Below are positions 26,010 through 34,635 of a stretch of 64,000 nucleotides of DNA, one piece after another. Made by a program: the position numbers and the translations under genes. The stretch comes from an uncultured Pelagibacteraceae bacterium (GTDB taxonomy: Bacteria; Pseudomonadota; Alphaproteobacteria; Pelagibacterales; Pelagibacteraceae): positions 92,120 through 156,119 of the forward strand of contig CACNWC010000001.1 of NCBI GenBank assembly GCA_902624075.1. The letters run 5' to 3'. Below the pieces are notes generated by a model that made no database searches, had not been told where the DNA came from, and saw nothing but the letters and a program-made list of their open reading frames with translations. Within the stretch, counting starts at the first letter, position 1, and each line of letters begins with the position of its first letter.

Positions 26010-27068
26010 ATGTTAATTAGAGATGCAAAAATTGAAGATTATAATCAAATATATGAATTAAATCTTAAACACAATTTGAGGACTCCTGATAAAAATGAAT
26101 GGCAAAAAATATGGACAAAAAATCCTAATTTTGATTTTACTCAAGATAAAATTGGATGGGTGATTGAGGACAAAAAAAATATAAAAGGTTTTTTAGGATA
26201 TATAAAAAAAAAATATATTGATGAAGAAGGGAACGAATATGATGGATTGATAAGTCATAATTGGGTTGTTGATAATGATTGTAGAAATATGTCACTTATT
26301 TTGCTTAATAAATTTTTCAATGATATAAAATCTGATTTTTACATTAATTCTACAGCAAGTTTAGAAGTTGCTAAAGTATGGGAGGCGTTTGGTGCAAAGA
26401 AAATACCTGTGGATAATATTAAGTCATCATTATTCATTCCGATAAATATTGAAAAAATATCTCAAATAGTATTCAAAAATTATTTACTTAAAAATTTTTT
26501 ATCTACTTTCTTAAAATATTTTATAAAATTTAAGATTCTATCGTTAAAGACAAATAATAATTATCAAATTGAAATAACAAATAAAATTGATAAAGAATTA
26601 AAAGAATTTAAATATATTTTTGAAGAAAAAAATTTTATTAAAGAAAAAAGTGAATATGATTGGTATCAAGAAATTCTTTCAAAAAATAATACCTTTGAAT
26701 TCCTAAAAATATACAAAGAAAATATATTTGTAGGACATTGTCTTTTAATTACATCAAATGATACAAAATTAAAAAAGACATATGTAAGTGAAATTAAGAT
26801 TTGTAAAAATTTCAGAGCAGATAAAGATTTGTATAAAATCGTTATTAAAAAAATTTTTGCTTACGCAAAAAATTTAAAAAGCGATTTGATTCAAATAAAA
26901 TATCTAGATGAAGAAGTATATAAAATCTTAAAAAAAATAATATTTTTAAATAAAAAATATAATTTTTGCAGTTTCTATTATTATTGTTCTGATCAAAAGT
27001 TAACATTGAAATTATCTAAAAAAAAATGGATTATTAGCATGTTATCTGGAGATACTTTTTTAATTTGA
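26010..27068 (+). CDS. GNAT-like acyltransferase, probably two-domain
   Basis: 352 aa. N-terminal GNAT-type half: LIRDAKIEDYNQIYELNLKHN at the start, then IGWVIEDKKNIKGFLGYI and LISHNWVVDNDCRNMSLILLNKFF, followed by NSTASLEVAKVWEAFGAKKIPV. The C-terminal half is more diverged but has a second acetyltransferase-like strand pattern (FVGHCLLITSND, YVSEIKICKNFRADKDLYKIVIKKIF). Very AT-rich, next to the fkbH/carrier genes, so an acyl transfer to a surface glycan is plausible. No substrate can be assigned. Confidence 0.6.
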   Translation: MLIRDAKIEDYNQIYELNLKHNLRTPDKNEWQKIWTKNPNFDFTQDKIGWVIEDKKNIKGFLGYIKKKYIDEEGNEYDGLISHNWVVDNDCRNMSLILLNKFFNDIKSDFYINSTASLEVAKVWEAFGAKKIPVDNIKSSLFIPINIEKISQIVFKNYLLKNFLSTFLKYFIKFKILSLKTNNNYQIEITNKIDKELKEFKYIFEEKNFIKEKSEYDWYQEILSKNNTFEFLKIYKENIFVGHCLLITSNDTKLKKTYVSEIKICKNFRADKDLYKIVIKKIFAYAKNLKSDLIQIKYLDEEVYKILKKIIFLNKKYNFCSFYYYCSDQKLTLKLSKKKWIISMLSGDTFLI

Positions 27069-27092
27069 TTATTTAATACATCTAATTATTTA

Positions 27093-27120
27093 TTGTATTA
27101 TCAAATTCTATATTTATAAT
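27093..27120 (+). promoter_or_regulatory. sigma-70-type promoter for tRNA-Gly
   Basis: Perfect -10 box TATAAT at 27115-27120 and a -35-like TTGTAT at 27093-27098 with a 16-base spacer. The tRNA begins 12 bases after the -10 box, giving transcription start a few bases before the mature 5' end. The best promoter match noticed in the window. Confidence 0.6.
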
Positions 27121-27132
27121 AGTTTGTATTAA

Positions 27133-27207
27133 GCGGGCGTAGCTCAGTGGTAGAGCGTCTCGTTGCCAACGAGAAGGTCGAGGGTTCGATCCCCTTTGCC
27201 CGCTCCA
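27133..27207 (+). tRNA. tRNA-Gly (anticodon GCC)
   Basis: Complete cloverleaf: acceptor GCGGGCG pairs with TGCCCGC (one G-U), D arm GCTC/GAGC, anticodon stem TCTCG/CGAGA with loop TTGCCAA (anticodon GCC), T stem GAGGG/CCCTT with loop TTCGATC, discriminator T, and encoded CCA. Reads glycine codons GGC and GGU. The next gene, phhB, starts 13 bases after the CCA end and probably shares the transcript. Confidence 0.97.
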
Positions 27208-27219
27208 AGAAAAATTTTA

Positions 27220-27564
27220 ATGACTGATTTATTTAACAAAAAATGTGTTCCTTGTGAAGGTGGTGTAGCGCCTTTAGATATTTCAGAAATACACAAATAC
27301 CAAAAAAAAGTTGATGGATGGAATATTTCAGAAAATGAAAAAAAAATATTTTTTTTGAAAAAAAAATTTGAATTTAAGAACTTTTTAGAAAGTCAAAAAT
27401 TTGTAAATAAAGTAGGAGAAATTTCTGAAAATGAAGGTCATCATCCTGATATTAAATTTGGATGGGGTTATACAGAGATAAACATAACCACTCATGCAAT
27501 TGAAGGTTTATCTGAAAATGATTTCATTTTAGCTTCAAAGATTGATAAAATATCTAATGTCTAA
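27220..27564 (+). CDS. phhB: pterin-4a-carbinolamine dehydratase
   Basis: Recycles 4a-hydroxytetrahydrobiopterin. The ORF track begins inside the tRNA gene; the real start is the ATG at 27220 (MTDLFNKKCVPCEGGVAPLD), giving 114 aa. The KCVPCEGGVAPL opening, the catalytic ENEGHHPDIKFGWGYTEINITTHAIEGLSENDF segment (read here as overlapping pieces) and DGWNI are family signatures. No phenylalanine hydroxylase is in view, so the pterin-dependent partner is elsewhere or absent. Convergent with purH, overlapping by 11 bases. Confidence 0.93.
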   Translation: MTDLFNKKCVPCEGGVAPLDISEIHKYQKKVDGWNISENEKKIFFLKKKFEFKNFLESQKFVNKVGEISENEGHHPDIKFGWGYTEINITTHAIEGLSENDFILASKIDKISNV

Positions 27565-29089
27565 AATGTCTTGTTTTAGAAAATACAAGAATAGTGTTTG
27601 TTTGATTTGCAAATTTAATTATCTCTTTATCTCTAATAGAACCCGAAGGTTGAACTATAGCAGAAACACCTGATTGAATTAATTTTTCTATTCCATCTAC
27701 AAAAGGAAAAAATGCATCAGATGCAGCCACAATTTCATTTTTATTATTACTAAATTTTTTCATTTTACTAATAGCTATTTGACAGCTATCAAGTCTACTT
27801 GGTTGCCCAGAGCCAATTCCCAAGGTAGATTCATCACTAGCAATTACAATAGCATTAGATTTAACATATCGACAAATATTAAATGCGAATATCAAATTTT
27901 CAAATTGTGACTTATTAGGTTTTTGTTTTGAAACAACTTTAAAGTCTTTTTTTGAAAAAAAATTGTTATCTTCAGATTGTACAAGTATTGCATCATTATT
28001 AGAAACAAATCTGAAAGATTCATTTAATACAAAATTTTTAGAATTTACAATTCTAATATTTTTTTTTAATTTCAAAATTTTTAATGCATTTTCATCAAAG
28101 TCATTTGCTACCACAACTTCTAAAAAAATTTTATTAAGTTCCAAAGCAACATCTTTTGTAATCTTGAAATTACAAGAAACGATCCCACCAAAAGCACTAA
28201 CAGGATCACATGATAAAGCTGATTTAAAACTTTGTAATTTATTTTTTTTAATTGAAATCCCACAAGGATTTGCATGTTTGATGATTACAGTTCCTTTATT
28301 TTTAGGAAGAGATTTAGAAATTGTTAATGCAGCAAAAATGTCATTATAGTTATTATAACTTAAATGTTTTCCATGAAGTTGTTCTAATTGTAATTTGTCA
28401 TTTGTAGAGTAAATAGCACTTTCTTGATGGGGGTTTTCTCCATATCTTAATTTTTCAATTAAATTAGCATGGATAATCTTTTTTTTTGGAAAACGAACAT
28501 TACAAATTTTATTAAAATAATTTGTTATTAGAGAGTCGTAATAGGCAATATCTGCAAATGCTAACCTCGACATATTTTTTCTAAATTCTAAACAACTGAA
28601 ACCTTTATTATCATTTAATTCTTTAATTAAATTTCTGTAATATTGAGTTGATGTAATTACCACTACATCATTATAATTTTTAGCAGCTGCACGGACCATT
28701 GTAGGTCCACCAATATCAATGTTTTCAATAATTTTATCATGATTTTTTGTTCCTTTTATTGTTTTTTCAAAAGGATAAAAATTTACAATAACCAAATCAA
28801 TATTTTCATAATCATTTTTTTTTAAATCCTTTAAATGACTTTTATTTTTTCTTTTATTTAGAATACCTGCATATATTTTTGGATGCAGAGTTTTGACTCT
28901 TCCATTAAGTATTTCTTTTGATTGAGTAAATTCTGCTACTTCGACACAATTATAACCTAAGCTTTTTATTTTTTTAAATGTTCCACCAGAACTTATTATT
29001 TTAATTTTATATTTTTTAAGTAATTTTAAAACAGGTTTTAAGTTCTTTTTATCTGAAACAGATATTAAGGCAGTTTTTATTTTTTTCAT
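27554..29089 (-). CDS. purH: bifunctional AICAR transformylase / IMP cyclohydrolase
   Basis: Final two steps of IMP synthesis. I prefer the ATG at 29089 (MKKIKTALISVSDKKNL) over the track start at 29110: it gives a 4-base ATGA overlap with the upstream heparinase-like gene and the standard N-terminus. 511 aa. IMP cyclohydrolase (MGS-like) domain in residues 1-~150 (IISSGGTFKKIKSLG, GRVKTLHPKIYAGIL, NFYPFEKTI); AICAR transformylase from ~190 (LRYGENPHQESAIY, IIKHANPCGISIKK, FGGIVSCN, GIGSGQPSRLDS). Purine synthesis also receives AICAR from HisF. Confidence 0.97.
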   Translation of the reverse strand: MKKIKTALISVSDKKNLKPVLKLLKKYKIKIISSGGTFKKIKSLGYNCVEVAEFTQSKEILNGRVKTLHPKIYAGILNKRKNKSHLKDLKKNDYENIDLVIVNFYPFEKTIKGTKNHDKIIENIDIGGPTMVRAAAKNYNDVVVITSTQYYRNLIKELNDNKGFSCLEFRKNMSRLAFADIAYYDSLITNYFNKICNVRFPKKKIIHANLIEKLRYGENPHQESAIYSTNDKLQLEQLHGKHLSYNNYNDIFAALTISKSLPKNKGTVIIKHANPCGISIKKNKLQSFKSALSCDPVSAFGGIVSCNFKITKDVALELNKIFLEVVVANDFDENALKILKLKKNIRIVNSKNFVLNESFRFVSNNDAILVQSEDNNFFSKKDFKVVSKQKPNKSQFENLIFAFNICRYVKSNAIVIASDESTLGIGSGQPSRLDSCQIAISKMKKFSNNKNEIVAASDAFFPFVDGIEKLIQSGVSAIVQPSGSIRDKEIIKFANQTNTILVFSKTRHFRH

Positions 29090-30696
29090 TTCATTTTTGC
29101 TAGTTGCCAAGAAATATTCTCATTTTGCTTCTTAGAAATACCTGAAATAAAAATATTTTGATTTTCAGTATAAGAATTTTTTTTACCGAAATACAGACCA
29201 TTATCAATATTTATCTCAAAATTTTCGCAAGTAAACTTCCAACCTTCATTTAGTAATTCAATTAAAATATTTTTGTTATCTTGAGTTTTCATCAATTTTA
29301 CTCCAGGTTCCATATGAAATCTGATATCAAATTTTAAATTATAGTTTGTTTTTTTTTGAATAATCTTATCTATACCCTTAAATACCATTTGATCTGGATA
29401 AAATTCTATTTCTCTTTCATGAATTGAATTATATTTTTTTAGATAACCATCATGAGAAACTTTAATTTTCCAATAACTTTTTTCATATACAATATGTTTA
29501 TTTATAATTTTTAAACCTTTTTTAATATACCATGAGTTATTTATTTTATTAAAACTACACGATGATTGATCATCAATAACCAGTGTACTTTGCGTGGCTG
29601 TAGATCGTGATAATTTACAAAGTTTATCATTATCTTTATTATAAAAACCACAGTTGCTTATTAGTTTTTTTCCGTTCGAAATTATTTCAAAAGACGAAGC
29701 ACCAGATTGATAATGATTAGAAAATTTTAGATTTGGTGAAAAACCAGCATCTAATGATAAACAAATTTTTTTATTATTTAAAATAATATATCCACCTAAT
29801 TCATGATTTTCATTTTTAAATTTATATCCTAATCTTTTCAAATAATTATCAAATTCAAGGTTATTTGAAATATTATTACCATTAAATAACATATCCGAAT
29901 TTATATTTTGCCATGCAAAAGCGTATCCTTGTCCTAAATAATAAATTGTTTCGTCTATTTGTTCAGGGATAGGTCTCTGAGATTCTTTAAACCACTCTCT
30001 TATTAATACAAAATATTTTAGTTGAAAAATCAATTGTTTAATACTTCTTGATTTTGGAAAACCTATTTCATCTAAAGATGATTTTGAGATTTTCTTTAAA
30101 ATATTTAAACCATATGAGAGATAATTTTTTTCATTTTGATAACAGAGTCCAACTAATATGATTGCAGCACAGCCAACTAATTTATCATCAAATAATTTTG
30201 AATTTCTAATTTCATTAATAAGGTGGTTTGTTTGTTTTTTTATAATTTGATTAAATTCATCATTAAAATTCTCATCACTTCCCTCTAAAGTTAAACTATG
30301 ACAAGATAACCATGAAATTATTCTTTTCGCTGTTAAATCGAATTCCCAGTTGTCACTATTAAACTTATAATTAATTTTTATCCAATTTTTTAAAACTGAT
30401 TGAGTAATTTTTTTAGAAGACTTTAAATCTAAACTAAATAACCAATAAAAACTGTTTAATTTTTTTAATTCTCTAAAACTAGTTTTCTTATTTAACCATA
30501 TTTCATCAATTGCATAATCTTCAATTTTTACTTTCTTTTTATACTTAATAATTGAGAAAAGTAGATGTGGACTTGGTTTATATTTTAAATTTTGATTATC
30601 AATCTTAGAAATTTTTTTATTGTAAAAGGTAGAGTTTAAATAAATTTTTTTAAATTTTTTTAAAATATTAAAAAAAAATTGATTTAAATAAATCAT
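29086..30696 (-). CDS. heparinase II/III family protein
   Basis: 536 aa. N-terminal half is an all-alpha toroid-like region (FDLTAKRIISWLSCHSLTL, DDKLVGCAAIILVGLCYQNEK). The C-terminal half (from ~330) is the beta-sandwich heparinase II/III domain (YQSGASSFEIISNGKKLISNCG, STATQSTLVIDDQSS, YDGYLKKYNSIHEREIEF-type segment). No signal peptide is evident. Alphaproteobacterial genomes often pair such a gene with purH, and its real substrate there is unknown; glycan lyase activity is inference. It overlaps purH by 4 bases. Confidence 0.82.
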   Translation of the reverse strand: MIYLNQFFFNILKKFKKIYLNSTFYNKKISKIDNQNLKYKPSPHLLFSIIKYKKKVKIEDYAIDEIWLNKKTSFRELKKLNSFYWLFSLDLKSSKKITQSVLKNWIKINYKFNSDNWEFDLTAKRIISWLSCHSLTLEGSDENFNDEFNQIIKKQTNHLINEIRNSKLFDDKLVGCAAIILVGLCYQNEKNYLSYGLNILKKISKSSLDEIGFPKSRSIKQLIFQLKYFVLIREWFKESQRPIPEQIDETIYYLGQGYAFAWQNINSDMLFNGNNISNNLEFDNYLKRLGYKFKNENHELGGYIILNNKKICLSLDAGFSPNLKFSNHYQSGASSFEIISNGKKLISNCGFYNKDNDKLCKLSRSTATQSTLVIDDQSSCSFNKINNSWYIKKGLKIINKHIVYEKSYWKIKVSHDGYLKKYNSIHEREIEFYPDQMVFKGIDKIIQKKTNYNLKFDIRFHMEPGVKLMKTQDNKNILIELLNEGWKFTCENFEINIDNGLYFGKKNSYTENQNIFISGISKKQNENISWQLAKMK

Positions 30697-30700
30697 TATC

Positions 30701-31360
30701 TTAACTTGATTTTAATAACTCAATATTTTTTTTTATATCTCCATTATTACTTTTAAAAATTGTCGTTCCTGAAACCAATATATTTGCGCCTGCTTGTATT
30801 GCTAATTTTGAATTTTCAAAATTAATTCCACCATCAATTTCAATATCAAAATTTAATTTTTTTTCTTCCCTAATTGTTTTTAACTTTTTAATTTTTTCAA
30901 GTACTTCAGGCATAAACTTTTGTCCCCCAAAGCCTGGGTTTACACTCATTATCAAAATTAGATCAATTTTTTTTAAGTAATTTAAAATTATATCAATTTT
31001 AGTTTCTGGATTAAGAGAGACACCAACCTTTCTTTTTAAATCTTTGATTTTTGAAATAGAAGCATCCAAATTATCTGTAGCTTCAGGATGTACAGTTATA
31101 ATATCAGCACCAGCATTGGAATAATCTTCAATGTATTTATGAACCGGTGAAATCATTAAATGTACATCAAATATTAATGAAGTATATTTTCTAAGTGCTT
31201 TAATTACAGGAGGGCCAATAGTCATGTTTGGAACAAAGTGTCCATCCATCACATCAACATGTATCATGTCAGCACCAGCTTCTTCTAGTCTCTTAATTTC
31301 ATTACCTAATTGACTAAAATCTCCAGATAAAATTGAAGGTGAAATTTGTATTTTTTTCAT
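30701..31360 (-). CDS. rpe: ribulose-phosphate 3-epimerase
   Basis: Interconverts ribulose-5-phosphate and xylulose-5-phosphate. 219-aa TIM barrel. SPSILSGDFSQLGNEI, the metal-binding HVDVMDGHFVPNMTIG (catalytic Asp), FDVHLMI, MSVNPGFGGQKF and IEIDGGINFENSKLAIQAGANILVSGT (second catalytic Asp) are all present. Four bases before the heparinase-like gene. Confidence 0.98.
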   Translation of the reverse strand: MKKIQISPSILSGDFSQLGNEIKRLEEAGADMIHVDVMDGHFVPNMTIGPPVIKALRKYTSLIFDVHLMISPVHKYIEDYSNAGADIITVHPEATDNLDASISKIKDLKRKVGVSLNPETKIDIILNYLKKIDLILIMSVNPGFGGQKFMPEVLEKIKKLKTIREEKKLNFDIEIDGGINFENSKLAIQAGANILVSGTTIFKSNNGDIKKNIELLKSS

Positions 31361-31388
31361 TGATTACTAAATTTACTAGTATCAATTT

Positions 31389-31745
31389 TTAAAATTTAAT
31401 TGAATTAAAAAATTGGTAAATTTGTCTCGAAATTTCACTTTCCAATGGAAAAGACAACATTCCCATAACTGAATAACCTAAAATCCATGGCATTAAGTAA
31501 AATCTTATCATAAAAAAAAACCATGCCACATATAAAGGTATTAAGGGTCCAATAATAAAAGATGGAGTAATTGGTTTAAATACAGTGATCAAAGGATTTG
31601 TAAACTTTACAAATACTTTCATAAAAAAAAATTGCGAGTCTTCTCTTTGAAAAATGTTCATAGCCACTCTTCCAATTAGTGTCCACATAATCACACCGAG
31701 AATATAGTCAATTATATAAACAAGAGGATGAAAATTAGCTGACAT
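31389..31745 (-). CDS. small membrane protein, possibly YggT-like
   Basis: 118 aa with two hydrophobic regions, LVYIIDYILGVIMWTLIGRVAM (residues ~8-29) and PLIPLYVAWFFFMIRFYLMPWILGY (~68-92). The intervening FVKFTNPLITVFKPITPSFI resembles the loop of YggT proteins (N/D-P-L-x-x-x-x-x-P-x-x-P). A real YggT paralogue lies at 41017. Function unknown. It is separated from the symporter gene by an intrinsic terminator. Confidence 0.6.
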   Translation of the reverse strand: MSANFHPLVYIIDYILGVIMWTLIGRVAMNIFQREDSQFFFMKVFVKFTNPLITVFKPITPSFIIGPLIPLYVAWFFFMIRFYLMPWILGYSVMGMLSFPLESEISRQIYQFFNSIKF

Positions 31746-31778
31746 CTAAAATTTATATTGGAAAATTAGAAAAATTAA

Positions 31779-31802
31779 AAGGGGCGAAATTAATCGCCCC
31801 TT
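31779..31802 (-). terminator. intrinsic terminator after the symporter gene
   Basis: On the minus strand AAGGGGCGA, loop of six, TCGCCCCTT, followed by a T-rich run (TTAATTTTT). A nine-base perfect stem with seven G/C pairs is exceptional in this sequence. It starts 12 bases after the symporter stop codon. The clearest intrinsic terminator I saw in the window. Confidence 0.9.
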
Positions 31803-31814
31803 AATTAAGATTTT

Positions 31815-33626
31815 TTATTGTTTGCCAAGGATCGTACGACCTGATGGTACTCGAACCTCATCAACCATTTTTTGTGTCGCTGCGTTTGGTTCCGAAGTAA
31901 TTAAACTTACAACAACCATAGACACTAAGCTGACAGCTGAACCAAAGATACCAAACGTTAACTGTGTAATACCTAAGAATCCACTTCCGCCATTTCTTAC
32001 CCAAATTAGGTAACCAGCACCAGAAATTAATCCTAAAGCCATACCAGCTATAGCACCTTCTCTGTTAGCTCTTTTCCACCATACACCAAGTACAAGTGGG
32101 AAGAATAAACCAGACATCGCAAAGTCAAAAGCCCAGATTACTGAACCTAAGATACCTTGGATTTCCATAGCTGCAATAGTTGCTCCAGCAAAACCAATTA
32201 CTACAAGTAATACCCTTGCAACAACCAGTCGTTTTGCAGTTTCTGCTTTTGGATCAATGATCTTGTAATACAAGTCATGAGATAAAGCATTTGCAATCGC
32301 TAGAATCAAACCATCAGCTGTTGACATGGCAGCAGCCATACCACCAGCAGCAACTAGACCTGAGATTACATATGGTAACCCAGCTATCTCTGGAGTTGCT
32401 AATACAACGGCTTTACCACCCATAAAGAACTCGTTTAATTCAACAGTTCCATTTCCGTTAAAGTCGCTGATAAACATTAAGTTTGCTTGGTTCCAGTTTT
32501 GATACCAATCTATCGCTTGAACGTCTGCTACTGATTTACCGATTATACCAGTTGATAATGTCGGATCCATCAATGACAATTTAGACAGTGTCGCTAACAT
32601 TGGAGCAGAAGAATAAAGTAGGAAGATAAAGAATAATGACCAACCTACTGATTTTCTAGCTGCTTTTACACTTGGAGTAGTGAAATATCTCATCATCACG
32701 TGAGGCAATGAAGCTGTTCCCATCATCATCGCTAGTGCTAATGAAATAAATGCCCAAGGTGTAGCGTTAACCGCTGAGTGAGCTTTAGTTATTCCAGCTA
32801 AGCCTTTTGGTACCATCGCAAGATTCTCTTTCGAGTTTGCAACAAAACCAAACTGCTGTTCTAATTCACCAATTCTAGCTACTTCATCAGCTAACATAAA
32901 GTGTGGGAAGAATCCCGCCCCAATTTTGTTACTGATCCAGAATACTGGAAGTAAGTAAGCTATAATAAGTACGATATATTGTGCAACCTGTGTCCAAGTT
33001 ACTCCTCTCATACCACCTAACATTGAACATAGTAAGATACTTACTAACCCAACATAAACCGCGTATTGAAATGGAATATCTAGAGCAACAGATGCAATAG
33101 TACCTGTAGCGTTAATTTGTGCAGTCACATAAGTAAATGAAGCAACAGTTAATACTATTACCGCAAGCAACCTTGCTAAATTACCACCGTATCTTGTACC
33201 AATAAAATCTGGAACCGTGTAACAGCCAAATTTTCTTAAGTAAGGTGCTAATAAAGATGCAACCAATACATAACCACCAGTCCAACCAACAAGTAGCGCC
33301 ATATAACCATAACCTTTAAAGTAAATACCACCTGCCATTGCAACGAATGATGCACCAGACATCCAGTCTGCTGCGGTAGCCATTCCATTGAATACTGTTG
33401 GTACTTGCCTTCCAGCTACGTAATAAGCATCTGCTTGAGCTGTTCGTGATAGCCAACCAATTATCGCATAAATGGCTACTGTAAAAGCAACGAAACAAAT
33501 TCCTATTACTTTTGCAGACATACCCATTTGTTCTGCGATTGCCATAATAATTATGAAAGCTAAAAATCCACCTGTATAGATTCCATAAACTTTTGGCAAA
33601 TTGTCTATAAAATTACCTTTTATCAT
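31815..33626 (-). CDS. sodium:solute symporter, large subunit (SSS family, VC_2705-like)
   Basis: 603 aa, about 13 membrane helices. SSS signatures: YYVAGRQVPTVFNGMATAADWMSGASF, VAQYIVLIIAYLLPVFW, and GLVAAGGMAAAMSTADGLILAIANALSHDLYY. Pairing with a DUF4212 small subunit defines the VC_2705 subfamily, related to acetate/monocarboxylate permeases. A Ca-binding EF-hand-like loop (DFNGNGTVELNE, residues ~388-399) sits between helices. The gene is visibly less AT-rich than neighbours (23 G/C in the line at 32161 against 16 at 29701), suggesting strong expression. With acs 1 kb away, acetate or a similar monocarboxylate is the likely substrate; that is inference. Confidence 0.92.
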   Translation of the reverse strand: MIKGNFIDNLPKVYGIYTGGFLAFIIIMAIAEQMGMSAKVIGICFVAFTVAIYAIIGWLSRTAQADAYYVAGRQVPTVFNGMATAADWMSGASFVAMAGGIYFKGYGYMALLVGWTGGYVLVASLLAPYLRKFGCYTVPDFIGTRYGGNLARLLAVIVLTVASFTYVTAQINATGTIASVALDIPFQYAVYVGLVSILLCSMLGGMRGVTWTQVAQYIVLIIAYLLPVFWISNKIGAGFFPHFMLADEVARIGELEQQFGFVANSKENLAMVPKGLAGITKAHSAVNATPWAFISLALAMMMGTASLPHVMMRYFTTPSVKAARKSVGWSLFFIFLLYSSAPMLATLSKLSLMDPTLSTGIIGKSVADVQAIDWYQNWNQANLMFISDFNGNGTVELNEFFMGGKAVVLATPEIAGLPYVISGLVAAGGMAAAMSTADGLILAIANALSHDLYYKIIDPKAETAKRLVVARVLLVVIGFAGATIAAMEIQGILGSVIWAFDFAMSGLFFPLVLGVWWKRANREGAIAGMALGLISGAGYLIWVRNGGSGFLGITQLTFGIFGSAVSLVSMVVVSLITSEPNAATQKMVDEVRVPSGRTILGKQ

Positions 33627-33886
33627 TAGTCGTCTCCTCTCTCACTGAAGCCGAATTCCTCATCAATTTTTTCTTGTCTATTCGCAAACCAGAAAATTAA
33701 GATTACGAAAATTCCAAGAGAACCCTGACAAGTGAACCAATAAGTTAACGGATAACCAAATGGTCCAGTAACTTCGTTCATTTCTGCTCCGAAAAGGAAG
33801 ATGCCAATTGAGAATACAAACCAAATTGCTAAAGTAACCATTAGCAATCCCCTGGTTTTTTCCCAGTGTTGTTCTTGTTTTGACAT
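33626..33886 (-). CDS. DUF4212 small subunit of sodium:solute symporter
   Basis: 86 aa with two membrane helices (GLLMVTLAIWFVFSIGIFLF and YWFTCQGSLGIFVILIFWFANR). The N-terminal W-x-x-T/K-R-G-L-L opening and the F-G-Y-P-L-T-Y-W-x-x-x-Q-G-S segment are family features. The TAA/ATG junction overlaps the large subunit by one base, so both are made together. Preceded by a good ribosome-binding site (GAGAGAGG about 7 bases from ATG). Confidence 0.93.
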   Translation of the reverse strand: MSKQEQHWEKTRGLLMVTLAIWFVFSIGIFLFGAEMNEVTGPFGYPLTYWFTCQGSLGIFVILIFWFANRQEKIDEEFGFSERGDD

Positions 33887-34011
33887 TATATACCTCTCTC
33901 TTTTAGTTATAACTGGCCGAAATCATAACCATTATGAAATAGATTCAAAGTATTAAAATTGTTAAAAATTAACGCTTTTTTGGGGTATAAATATGCAAAA
34001 GAGCGCATATT

Positions 34012-34635
34012 ATGTCAAAATATAAATTATCCTGGAAAGACTTAACTTGGAATGATTTTAAGGTTTATTTTTTTGCATTATTTAAAGCTTTTATTCCTAA
34101 AAAAAAAATTAAGAATGTAGATGATCTTGAGACATTCATTCAAGCAAGGTCAGCTTGGGTTTCACAAGTAACTCTATATGGGTATTTAAAGACAAGAATG
34201 GGAACAAGATATGTTCTTCATTTTGAAAATGATGAATTTATGTCCTCTGTTAATTTAGCTAAATGGAATATCTATGCAGTTGCCCTACAGGATCTTACTT
34301 TTTTTACATTTTCTTATTTGAAAGCTAACTATCATTACAATGAAACAAATAATGCTCAAGAAATATTTCTTAAAATTTTAGACGATGAAATATCAAATAA
34401 GATGCCTATAGATATCATAGAAAAAGCTAAAAAAAATTTTAGTGAAAGATTTCAAAAAATGAATTGGGAAAATTATTATAATGATCTTCCATTTAATCCA
34501 AGTGCGTTGTCTTTGTATGAATGGGCCCCCATTGCTGAGGATTTAAAAAAACTTGATCGTAAAATAGTTTTGAATTCCGTAATTTTAAAATGGGATATAG
34601 TAAAGAAGGAATTTAAAGAGAGAATAAATATTTAA
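34012..34635 (+). CDS. conserved alphaproteobacterial protein of unknown function
   Basis: 207 aa, no signal peptide or membrane helix, mostly alpha-helical. The segments [48 protein letters not shown] and [31 protein letters not shown] look like a conserved soluble family that I recall from other alphaproteobacteria without a known role. It stands alone between the divergent symporter pair (125-base gap) and convergent acs (overlap 4 bases), so its neighbourhood is acetate-related, but no function should be inferred. Confidence 0.75.
   Translation: MSKYKLSWKDLTWNDFKVYFFALFKAFIPKKKIKNVDDLETFIQARSAWVSQVTLYGYLKTRMGTRYVLHFENDEFMSSVNLAKWNIYAVALQDLTFFTFSYLKANYHYNETNNAQEIFLKILDDEISNKMPIDIIEKAKKNFSERFQKMNWENYYNDLPFNPSALSLYEWAPIAEDLKKLDRKIVLNSVILKWDIVKKEFKERINI

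Noticed and set aside
27163-27219. N-terminal extension MPTRRSRVRSPLPAPR of the track ORF before phhB
   Set aside because: It is the tRNA-Gly gene read as protein; the real phhB start is the ATG at 27220.
27963-28349. 128-aa plus-strand ORF
   Set aside because: Antisense shadow of purH.
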